This document shows positions 1 through 5,424 of a stretch of 11,242 bases of DNA, piece by piece. Origin of the DNA: Methanomicrobiales archaeon (GTDB lineage: Archaea; Halobacteriota; Methanomicrobia; Methanomicrobiales; Methanoculleaceae); NCBI GenBank assembly GCA_012521035.1, contig JAAYND010000205.1:1-11242 (forward strand), written 5' to 3'. The first letter of the stretch is position 1. Each line of letters starts with the position of its first letter. The notes under the pieces are model-generated. The model did not search any database. It saw only the letters and a list, made by a program, of their open reading frames with translations, and had not been told where the DNA came from. The translations under genes and the position numbers were made by a program.

Positions 1-228
1 CCCTGTTCGGGCGATTTCCTCTGAGGGTTGCTCATTACACCGCAGAATATTGGAGATCCTGTACAGGCCATTTTTGGGTACCCAAAAGTTAATATATTGC
101 TATATCCGACTCCAGTATCAACCAGAATCCGATCCACTCTGGAAGCTGCCGGGGTATGTCTCATTGATGAATGGTACCAGTTTAGAAGCATACTTCGGAC
201 TTAAGGATTTAAGCGCCCGTTTCTTCCA
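1..228. other. Left-edge region with no supported gene
   Basis: No reading frame here looks like a protein. The only long plus-strand frame (50-232, 60 codons) has no ribosome site and no recognisable domain. The stretch is more A/T-rich than the genes to the right. It contains the palindrome at 72-87, followed by an A/T-rich TATA-like stretch at 89-105. It could be the intergenic end of a gene lying outside the window. Confidence 0.5.
72..87. repeat. Perfect 16-base palindrome, possible operator
   Basis: TTTTGGGTACCCAAAA reads the same on both strands. An A/T-rich element (TTAATATATTG, 89-99) that could act as an archaeal TATA box follows two bases later. A palindrome beside a TATA-like box suggests a binding site for a dimeric regulator. 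No gene directly downstream on the plus strand supports a promoter, so the role is open. Confidence 0.4.
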
Positions 229-438
229 CTAACTTCTCTTCGCCACTAACTTCTCAAACACCTCTCGCGATCGTGGCCAGCAGGTACTCACGGCCGGCGA
301 TGAACGTCGCCGCTACCTCTCGCTCGATCACCCGCCATACCTGCCCGATGCATCTCTGATCAGGGCGAGGATGAGAGTGGGGACCAGGGCCAGGGCGGCG
401 GTCCTGACGTTTGCACTTTTGCAACAGGTTTCGTACAT
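229..438 (-). pseudogene. Possible frameshifted small helical protein
   Basis: On the minus strand an ATG at 438-436 opens a 36-codon frame with a hydrophobic helix-like stretch (ALALVPTLILALIRD) ending at 328. A second frame continues from about 347 with IGQVWRVIEREVAATF and then GREYLLATIARG, stopping near 255. A third frame finishes with REVFEKLVAKRS and a stop at 231-229. Read together the three pieces form one plausible helical protein of about 70 residues, broken by two small indels; the second could be loss of CG from a CGCGCG run. A TATA-like box (minus TTTTATATTT, 458-467) and a GGTGGTG ribosome site precede the ATG. I do not recognise the family, and the reconstruction is by eye, so confidence is low. 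Confidence 0.3.
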
Positions 439-439
439 C

Positions 440-467
440 TTTACACCACCTGGTGCAAATATAAAAC
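440..467 (-). promoter_or_regulatory. Near-palindrome abutting a TATA-like box
   Basis: TTTACACCACCTGGTGCAAA (440-459) is an inverted repeat: its left half pairs with its right half with one mismatch. It runs straight into AAATATAAAA (457-466), which on the minus strand is a good archaeal TATA box about 25 bases upstream of the ATG at 438. The arrangement resembles a repressor site between TATA box and start codon. A near copy lies at 688-707. Confidence 0.4.
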
Positions 468-499
468 TGCCCGGATCGGCGCCGGTTCTACCAATAGCT

Positions 500-533
500 G
501 TACATATAGAGAGAAGTATCTCTCTCTAAGTAC
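500..533. other. Hairpin with 8-bp stem
   Basis: TAGAGAGA (507-514) pairs with TCTCTCTA (521-528) around a 6-base loop. GTAC at 500-503 and 530-533 can extend the stem beyond a small internal bulge. No T-run follows it, so a terminator role is not established. Confidence 0.4.
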
Positions 534-570
534 TCATTTACACCAGAATACCCACGTAGTCAACGGCACC

Positions 571-590
571 GGCTCGGGGGTGAGCGAGCC
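571..590. terminator. G/C hairpin followed by a T-rich stretch
   Basis: GGCTCG (571-576) pairs with CGAGCC (585-590) around an 8-base loop and is followed by TCTCTCTGTGTG. It could terminate plus-strand transcription, but no gene to its left is supported and archaeal terminators usually need a longer T-run. Low confidence. Confidence 0.2.
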
Positions 591-687
591 TCTCTCTGTG
601 TGTGAAAACCGAAATAGTGCAAACGATCTCTGATACAGCCATTACGGGCCGGAACCGCCGATCAAGGCCAGTTAAGCCGGCTGTCCA

Positions 688-745
688 TTTACAATACCTG
701 GTGCAAAGCGGTGCAAAGTAGTGTAAAACAGGGGTCTGTGGTGTA
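688..745. repeat. Cluster of GTGCAAA / GTGTAAA motifs
   Basis: TTTACAATACCTGGTGCAAA (688-707) matches the 440-459 element at 18 of 20 positions. It is followed by a second GGTGCAAAG (710-718), GTGTAAAA (721-728) and GTGTAAG (740-746). The motifs lie 40-100 bases before the small-protein/antitoxin cluster. They resemble operator repeats, possibly for antitoxin autoregulation, but no regulator has been tied to them. Confidence 0.4.
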
Positions 746-786
746 AGAGTCGCTGCCGGGGTGCTCGATTACGATCGTTTGAGCGG

Positions 787-978
787 GTGCGGGTGGGCCC
801 CGGCCGGTGTGATATCTGCGGGAAGGGGAAGGCGGTCTACCGCTCAAAGAAGGCGCAGGCGGGGATCTGCGAGGGGTGTTCCGTCCGGCTGGTGCGGGAG
901 TGGGACGCAACGACCCACAGAGGTGTATGTCTTCTGCCACACAGAACCCTGGCAGCCAGATCAAGCGCATCGCCGTGA
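787..978 (+). CDS. Possible small CxxC zinc-binding protein
   Basis: A 63-codon frame starts at GTG 787. It carries CDIC at residues 8-11 and CEGC at residues 28-31, spaced like the two halves of a zinc ribbon, with a basic stretch between them and an RLVREWD segment after them. The cysteine pairs and composition look like a real protein rather than chance. The C-terminal part after about residue 40 (HRGVCLLPHRTLAARSS) is less convincing and overlaps the antitoxin start by about 50 bases, so the original stop may have been lost. The start is uncertain: the frame stays open upstream and no good ribosome site is visible. It is the first gene of the antitoxin/toxin cluster. I know no specific function; a nucleic-acid-binding or regulatory role is only a guess. 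Confidence 0.45.
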   Translation: MRVGPGRCDICGKGKAVYRSKKAQAGICEGCSVRLVREWDATTHRGVCLLPHRTLAARSSASP

Positions 979-1157
979 AAGAACCCACCTGGCGGGATCT
1001 CCATGACCTCAAAGAGGCCGGGGAGAGTTTTGACGAACTGATCACCAGGATGATCCGGCGCAAGCGGGACTACCGCGACTGGAAGATGGCCGTCGAGCTT
1101 GAGGAGGAGGGTGAGTTCGTAGCCTTCGACCCGGACGATATCCTGCAGGATGATTGA
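927..1157 (+). CDS. Antitoxin, VapB/DUF7557-like
   Basis: This 76-residue protein is probably a type II antitoxin that binds its toxin partner and its own promoter. The frame is open from 876, but ATG 927 is preferred because AGAGGTG lies just upstream. After a short tail, KRIAVKEPTWRDLHDLKEAGESF looks like the N-terminal strand-helix DNA-binding part of ribbon-helix-helix antitoxins, followed by DELITRMIRRKRDYRDW and a strongly acidic end (EEEGEFVAFDPDDILQDD) suited to wrapping a basic toxin. It overlaps the RelE-type toxin start (ATG 1150) by 8 bases, the usual coupled arrangement. The antitoxin frame is intact although the toxin frame is broken. The subfamily assignment is from memory of archaeal relatives. 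Confidence 0.75.
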   Translation: MSSATQNPGSQIKRIAVKEPTWRDLHDLKEAGESFDELITRMIRRKRDYRDWKMAVELEEEGEFVAFDPDDILQDD

Positions 1158-1456
1158 GGCGCTGGCGAGAACGTGGTTTACTATCCTGATCGAGAAGAGG
1201 GCACGGCAGTTCTTGAAGAAACTTCCCCGGAAGACCCGGCGTATTGCCGTCGAGAAGGTCCAGGGGCTCGCGGAGGATCCATATCCCGGGGGGAACAGGG
1301 AGAGATTTGAGTATCCCCACCCCCCTGCAGTCTACCGCCTCCATCAGCAGATCCTTCACCGCGTTTTATACCGTCGAGCAGGGGGAGCGCGTCGTCAGGG
1401 TTGCAAAGGTCATGACGACCGAGAGAGCACATGGAGTACTCGCGCAGGTGAAATGA
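1150..1456 (+). pseudogene. RelE/ParE-type toxin, frameshifted
   Basis: In frame from ATG 1150 the protein reads like a RelE-family mRNA-cleaving toxin: TFTILIEKRA-type opening (FTILIEKRARQFLKKLP, residues 10-26), then VEKVQGLAEDPYPGG and EYPHPPAVYRLH, ending at residue 65. The expected continuation ISRSFTAFYTVEQGERVVRVAKV is present but in the +1-shifted frame from 1343, ending at the stop 1454-1456. The reading CTCCAT/CAGC is most simply explained by loss of two bases from CATATCAGC at about 1342-1345. As written, ribosomes would lose the C-terminal strands and run on to 1623 in a nonsense frame, so the toxin should be inactive. It is coupled to the antitoxin by an 8-base overlap. A sequencing error is the alternative explanation. 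Confidence 0.85.
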
Positions 1457-1568
1457 CAGATATCCGGGGAAGCACGATTGGTCGGATCTACGGGATCAGG
1501 GCCGGCACCCGCTTCAGGAGCAACCCTGGCAGGCTCAATATCGAGGGGTTCTTCAAGGCGAATAGCAC

Positions 1569-1582
1569 CAGATATAAATATA
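1569..1582 (+). promoter_or_regulatory. TATA-like box, possible rhuM promoter
   Basis: AGATATAAATATAC fits an archaeal TATA box and lies about 117 bases before the RhuM start, which would give a leader of roughly 90 bases. A second AGATATAA occurs at 1682-1689 and overlaps the ribosome site of the gene, so it is less likely to be the promoter. Assigned from position and composition only. Confidence 0.35.
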
Positions 1583-1698
1583 CGGGTGGTCCGGGGCCAT
1601 GGAGGCGATATGGACCCCCATAGAAGACTTGAGCGGTATAGAAGAGAGAGCGCGGCGCCCGGAGGGAGTCCACAAGACCACAGATATAAGGTGGAACT

Positions 1699-2766
1699 AT
1701 GAGCAGAGATGGAAAAAAACTGATACGAAACAGTACGGTCGAATTTCTGGTATTTACATCAACCGCCGGCGAAGACTCAATCGAGGTCAGGTATGAGGAT
1801 GAGACCATCTGGTTAAGCCAGAAGATGATGGCAGCGCTCTTCGATGTGACCGTTCCCACAATAAATGAGCACCTGAGAAATATCTATGAGAGCGGCGAGT
1901 TGACCCGCGAGGCAACTATTAGGAAATTCCTAATAGTTCAAACTGAGGGTTATCGGGAAGTCTCACGGACCCTTGACTACTACAACCTCGATGTCATAAT
2001 CTCGGTTGGATACCGCGTCAATTCCCTGAGGGCCACCCAATTCCGCCAATGGGCGACTCAGGTGCTGAAAGAGTTTGCCATTAAGGGGTACGTAATCGAC
2101 AAAAAGCGGATGGAGAACGGTACGTTCCTTGGAGAAGACTACTTTGAGCGCTTGCTTGCGGAGATCCGGGAGATACGCCTGAGCGAGAGGCGATTTTACC
2201 AGAAGATCACCGACATATACGCCACGAGCCTCGACTACAACAAGGATGCGCCGACAACTCGCGAATTTTTCGCAAAAGTCCAGAACAAATTGCATTTCGC
2301 GATACACGGGCATACTGCGGCCGAGCTGATAATGACACGCGCCGATAGCAAAAAAGAGCACATGGGTCTCACCACCTGGGAGAAAGCTCCTGACGGGAAA
2401 ATACTCAAAACCGACGTAGTGGTTGCAAAGAACTACCTGAACGCAACCGAACTTGAATCACTCGGAAGAATCGTCAACGCCTGGCTTGACCTTGCTGAAG
2501 AGCGTGCCAGAAGAAAGATCCCGATGACCATGGAAGATTGGGCAAAACGCCTTGACCGGTTCCTTGAATTCGACGACCGCGAACTGCTCGGGGATAGCGG
2601 GAAGGTCACAAAAGAGATGGCAAAAAAATTCGCAGAGGGTGAGTTTGAAAAATACCGGGTTGTTCAGGACAGGCTTTTTGAGAGCGACTTTGACCGGATG
2701 GTAAAGGAGGCTGCTCCACTCGGAAGTGAGGGGGAGGTCTATAAGATGGCCGGAGATCAGGAATAA
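1699..2766 (+). CDS. rhuM: RhuM-family protein (Virulence_RhuM)
   Basis: A complete 355-residue protein, the usual length for the RhuM family. ATG 1699 has AAGGTGG four bases upstream. A winged-helix-like part (residues 38-68, WLSQKMMAALFDVTVPTINE) is followed by the family signature YYNLDVIISVGYRVNS at 94-109 and RATQFRQWA. In the second half HFAIHGHTAAELI and AKNYLNATELESLG at 243-256 match the conserved C-terminal region, and TWEKAPDGKI lies between them. RhuM was named from Salmonella pathogenicity island 3. Its biochemical activity is not established. Homologues are frequently found beside type I restriction-modification genes, and the hsdRMS operon here starts about 3.1 kb downstream. 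No frameshift or missing segment is visible. The sequence suggests its own transcription unit. Confidence 0.93.
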   Translation: MSRDGKKLIRNSTVEFLVFTSTAGEDSIEVRYEDETIWLSQKMMAALFDVTVPTINEHLRNIYESGELTREATIRKFLIVQTEGYREVSRTLDYYNLDVIISVGYRVNSLRATQFRQWATQVLKEFAIKGYVIDKKRMENGTFLGEDYFERLLAEIREIRLSERRFYQKITDIYATSLDYNKDAPTTREFFAKVQNKLHFAIHGHTAAELIMTRADSKKEHMGLTTWEKAPDGKILKTDVVVAKNYLNATELESLGRIVNAWLDLAEERARRKIPMTMEDWAKRLDRFLEFDDRELLGDSGKVTKEMAKKFAEGEFEKYRVVQDRLFESDFDRMVKEAAPLGSEGEVYKMAGDQE

Positions 2767-2963
2767 AACTTCAATTGTGCAGGATCCTTGAGCAGATACG
2801 CTCCCGGAGACTCAAAGATCGGAATATCTCTCGCTTCTCTATACTCAAAGACCATCATCACGCGGATGGTTTCATCAGCTCCGCGAAGAGCATTTGCCGG
2901 CAGTTGATGCCGCGAACAGGGGCCGGCCGCCCTGCACTTGCCAGAACCAGAGGATATCACCAC
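2757..2963 (-). pseudogene. Possible C-terminal fragment, unrecognised
   Basis: On the minus strand the last 39 or so codons (DETIRVMMVFEYREARDIPI, then FESPGAYLLKDPAQLKFYS) have plausible composition and codon use. The stop overlaps the 3' end of rhuM convergently by 10 bases. Upstream of about 2880 the frame turns into unlikely sequence (GSGKCRAAGPCSRHQ), so at most the tail of a decayed gene is present. I do not recognise a family, and chance is a real possibility. Confidence 0.2.
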
Positions 2964-3138
2964 ATCGCTGGATCGGCCCCGGAGGATCGAATAGTTAATC
3001 CCGACGCGGACCCAGAGGATACTTTAGGTAATAGGAACCCCTATGTGCAGATAGATGAGATCCATCCTCCTGTGCATCACCCGGGGTGGCGAGGGTCTCC
3101 CCCCGGCCCGCAGGGGATCCAACCGGTGAGACCGATCC
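2767..3138. other. Gap between rhuM and the helicase remnant
   Basis: No convincing plus-strand gene. The long plus frame from 2775 is Pro/Arg/His-rich and lacks any domain or ribosome site. The gap holds the doubtful minus-strand tail at 2757-2963 and, at its right end, GGTGAG (3125-3130), a good ribosome site 8 bases before the helicase remnant. Confidence 0.5.
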
Positions 3139-3548
3139 ATGTTGCGACTGGAAGATATCAAGAAAGATGCGGCCATAAACGGTATCGAGCCCGGAGAGGT
3201 CGTGCGTATCGTGACGACCGAGCCTGTCGGTGACAGCGCCCTGACAGTCTATTACAGGACCGCCGACGGCCGGGTGAAAGAACAGATGCTCTTTCGCTCA
3301 AGCGAGGCTTCTCTCTCGCTCGCGGAGGCCGGGCGAAGGGGCAGACGACGATCACGGTCTCGCATAACGAGATCCTCTATGGGCTTAACCAGGCTGATAA
3401 GTTCATCCTGGCTGTTGTGCTGGTGGATGGTGAGGAGTACGAGGGACCGTTCTACATCAGGGAGCCGTTTGACCGTGAACCGGGCTGGGCGGTGGCCGGC
3501 GTGAACTATGATCTTGATGCGCTTCTCAGTCGGGCGGAGCGTGTGTGA
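3139..3548 (+). pseudogene. SNF2-type helicase with DUF3883, collapsed remnant
   Basis: ATG 3139 has a proper ribosome site (GGTGAG, 8 bases away). The first ~65 codons (LEDIKKDAAINGIEPGEVVR, then VYYRTADGRVKEQMLFRS, then LAEAGR) match the start of large SNF2-like helicases found in archaeal and bacterial defence loci. After GGGCGA (3331-3336) the frame no longer makes sense, but the frame starting at 3336 encodes KGQTTITVSHNEILYGLNQ, DKFILAVVLVDGEEYEGPFY and VNYDLDALLSRAERV, a DUF3883-type C-terminal end with its own stop at 3546-3548. The two ends of a roughly thousand-residue protein are therefore joined out of frame at about 3331-3340. The whole ATPase core is missing, so the product is dead. 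The likeness to DISARM DrmD is from memory. Confidence 0.8.
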
Positions 3549-3563
3549 TCTGTGGATGGATGG

Positions 3564-3691
3564 TGGTGAATAAATGGTGAATGAATTAGCGGTGAATGGG
3601 GGATATGGCGGATATATGGGCGATTGGGGATAGGCGTGGTTAAGAAATGGTGAATAAATGGTGAATAAATGAACAGCAGGTGAACGATAGA
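3564..3691. repeat. 11-base tandem array, copy 1
   Basis: The stretch divides exactly into seven 11-base units (3564-3640), one 7-base unit TAAGAAA (3641-3647), then four more 11-base units (3648-3691). The clearest units are TGGTGAATAAA (3564, 3648, 3659), TGGTGAATGAA (3575) and TGAACGATAGA (3681). Units 4-7 are strongly diverged. It starts 16 bases after the helicase remnant's stop and ends 67 bases before the Schlafen-type gene. On the plus strand the units are dense in TGA/TAA, so the array is not coding there. Confidence 0.8.
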
Positions 3692-3758
3692 TGGAAGGTA
3701 CGATAAGCAAAGAGAATCAGACAGCGTTCTGCATTGAGCAGCCGGGGGTGAACTGGTG

Positions 3759-5135
3759 ATGTACGCGGATGAGCTCTCCTCCCTCCTCACCCGCTTTGAA
3801 GGGCGGCGGATCGACTTCAAAGAAGCGGTGAGCACGAGCCTTTACCGGCTCCTATCCGCATTCGCCAACACCGCCGGCGGTGTCGCCGTTGTCGGCATCC
3901 GGGACCGCGATCACGCTGTCGTCGGGCTTGATCTTGGGAATAATGCCATCAAGAAGCTCACGGACAGCATAGCCACCAGGCTTGGTATCCACCCTATCAT
4001 CGAGATCCATGAGATCGATGGGAGATCCATCGTCACCATTGCTGTCGAGCAAAGCCGCGTTCCTGTCGCCTCTGACGGACGGTACTATACCCGCGTCGGG
4101 GATACAACCCGCGAGATGCTCCCCGATGAGCTCAGGGAGTATTTCCAGCGGAGTATCGAGTGGGACAACGTCACCGGGCCGTACTCGTTCGACGAGATCG
4201 ATGAGGAGACGGTGAAGCGCTTCCTTACGCGGGCAAATGCGGCCGGCCGGCTCGTTTCTGTTGACCCGGCTGAGTCAATCGAGACCATCCTCTCCCGCCT
4301 TGGACTTGCCCGGAACGGTGGAATCAGTAACGGCGCTATAGCGCTCTTCGGCAAAGATCCTCAGTACTACTTCCCAAACTCTATCCTCCGGATCGGGCGA
4401 TTCAAGCGAGCAGATATTATCATCGGCGACCACGAGGTTCGAGGAAACCTCTTCCAGCAGTTTGAGGAAGGAGAGCGGATCATAAAGCAATATCTCGGTG
4501 TCAGGTATGATATATCGGAGGAGGCGATGCGGGAGTCCTTCCAGAGGAGGGAGATCTGGGACTATCCGCTTCCGACGATCCGGGAGGCGCTTCTCAACGC
4601 CCTTATCCACCGCGACTACTTCAACAACACGATCCAGACGCAGGTCAGGATCTTCGATGACCACATCCTCTTCCGCAATCCGGGGCATCTCCCTGAGGGT
4701 ATCACCGTTGAGATGATCGTAGAGGAGCATTACACCTATCATCGCAACCCAAAGATCGCCGATATCTTCTACCGTGCCGGGCTTATTGAGCGCTATGGTT
4801 CAGGAATTGAGCGGATCTTTGCGGATCTTCGCGAAGCTGGCATGCCGGCGCCCTCGCTCTCCAGCACCCCACTCGGGTTCACCCTGACGATGCGGATGAA
4901 TGCACTGAGTGAGAATTCTCTTCAGAAGATGGGATTGAATGAACGGCAGATCCTTGCGATGGAGCGGATCAAGGCCGAGGGGAGCATCACGCGCAGTGCC
5001 TACCAATCACTCACCGGCATCTCGACAACGACGGCGTTCAGGGATCTCAAGGCCCTGGTTGACCTTGGTATCCTCGAGCAGGTGGGTCCGTCGAAGAAGA
5101 AGACACGGTATGTCCTGCGAGGAAAATTACCATAG
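3759..5135 (+). CDS. Schlafen/AlbA_2 domain ATP-binding protein
   Basis: A complete 458-residue protein. ATG 3759 is preferred over the adjacent in-frame GTG 3756 because GGGGGTGA lies 7 bases upstream of it. Residues 1-120 form a Schlafen AlbA_2 domain: FEGRRIDFKEA (13-23), FANTAGGVAVVGI (35-47) and GRYYTRVGDTTREM (107-120). Residues about 275-360 match the ATP-binding C-terminal domain of this family (REALLNALIHRDY at 275-287; GLIERYGSGIERIF with GSG at 347-349). A winged helix ends the protein (about 393-453, SITRSAYQSLTG, then TAFRDLKALVDLGILEQ). Such proteins are usually called putative transcriptional regulators; some AlbA_2 proteins are nucleases, but which applies here cannot be read from sequence. 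It lies between a dead helicase and a dead methylase and is bracketed by two 11-base arrays. Confidence 0.92.
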   Translation: MYADELSSLLTRFEGRRIDFKEAVSTSLYRLLSAFANTAGGVAVVGIRDRDHAVVGLDLGNNAIKKLTDSIATRLGIHPIIEIHEIDGRSIVTIAVEQSRVPVASDGRYYTRVGDTTREMLPDELREYFQRSIEWDNVTGPYSFDEIDEETVKRFLTRANAAGRLVSVDPAESIETILSRLGLARNGGISNGAIALFGKDPQYYFPNSILRIGRFKRADIIIGDHEVRGNLFQQFEEGERIIKQYLGVRYDISEEAMRESFQRREIWDYPLPTIREALLNALIHRDYFNNTIQTQVRIFDDHILFRNPGHLPEGITVEMIVEEHYTYHRNPKIADIFYRAGLIERYGSGIERIFADLREAGMPAPSLSSTPLGFTLTMRMNALSENSLQKMGLNERQILAMERIKAEGSITRSAYQSLTGISTTTAFRDLKALVDLGILEQVGPSKKKTRYVLRGKLP

Positions 5136-5220
5136 TCTGTGAATATTTCCAGATTCTCCCGGTGAAATAGAGAGATCTGGGCCGAAAACCGGGTAAACCC
5201 TCTTACCGGGTGTGGCTGGA
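5136..5220. other. Short spacer after the Schlafen-type gene
   Basis: No gene. ACCGGGT occurs twice (5188-5194 and 5205-5211) and GGTAA/TTACC can form a 5-bp stem, which could be a weak terminator. There is no T-run, so no call is made. Confidence 0.3.
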
Positions 5221-5377
5221 TGAACGATGAATGCGCATTGAATGCGTGGTGAATGCATGATGAACAATAAATGAACGATGAATGAGCGATGAATGCGCAT
5301 TCAATGCGTGATAAATGCGCATTGAATACGTGATGAACAATAAATGAACAATAAGTGAACAATAAATAAACAATAAC
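5221..5377. repeat. 11-base tandem array, copy 2
   Basis: The stretch divides without remainder into four 11-base units (5221-5264), a 7-base unit CAATAAA (5265-5271), six 11-base units (5272-5337), a second CAATAAA (5338-5344) and three 11-base units (5345-5377). Typical units are TGAACGATGAA, TGCGCATTGAA, TGCGTGATAAA, TGATGAA-ending TACGTGATGAA and TGAACAATAAA, giving a consensus close to TGMRYRATRAA. The 7-base units look like an 11-base unit lacking its first four bases. The array ends directly before GGTGAGG, the ribosome site of the next reading frame. Confidence 0.88.
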
Positions 5378-5388
5378 ATGGTGAGGAT

Positions 5389-5424
5389 ATGAACAGTGAA
5401 CGCGGGGCCGGGGGCAGAGCATGA
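5389..5424 (+). CDS. 11-codon leader-like ORF or gene tail
   Basis: GGTGAGG (5380-5386) precedes ATG 5389, which encodes MNSERGAGGRA and stops at TGA 5422-5424. That TGA overlaps the ATG of the DUF1156 remnant (ATGA, 5421-5424). This is a textbook coupling overlap. It may be a short upstream peptide or the last codons of a lost gene of the old operon. Confidence 0.3.
   Translation: MNSERGAGGRA

Larger units (their letters stand above)
460..786. other. Intergenic stretch with hairpins and motifs
   Basis: I see no gene here on either strand. The stretch holds two hairpins (500-533 and 571-590), a lone GTGCAAA motif (615-621), and a cluster of GTGCAAA/GTGTAAA motifs at 688-745 just before the small-protein cluster. 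Confidence 0.5.

Noticed and set aside
50..232. 60-codon plus-strand frame at the left edge
   Set aside because: It has no ribosome site, domain or codon signal, and it spans the palindrome.
1478..1796. Overlapping plus-strand frames between the toxin and rhuM
   Set aside because: They are Arg/Gly/Ser-rich and mutually overlapping. The later part is a shadow of the rhuM start, and the TATA-like box lies inside them.
2775..3233. 152-codon plus-strand frame after rhuM
   Set aside because: It has no ribosome site and is Arg/Pro/His-rich with no recognisable segment. It overlaps the well-supported start of the helicase remnant in another frame.
3252..3835. Minus-strand frames rich in Ile/Tyr/Ser/Pro/His over the upstream array
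   Set aside because: The low-complexity composition is a by-product of the repeat read backwards; there is no start signal and no domain.
3931..4020. Possible frameshift in the Schlafen-type gene
   Set aside because: The frame is continuous through all three domains with normal spacing, so the gene is taken as intact.
4275..4742. 155-codon minus-strand frame inside the Schlafen-type gene
   Set aside because: It is antisense to a well-supported domain-bearing gene and is a codon-bias shadow.
5221..5377. CRISPR array
   Set aside because: The repeats are 11 bases with no spacers between them, the units are degenerate, and no cas gene is present.
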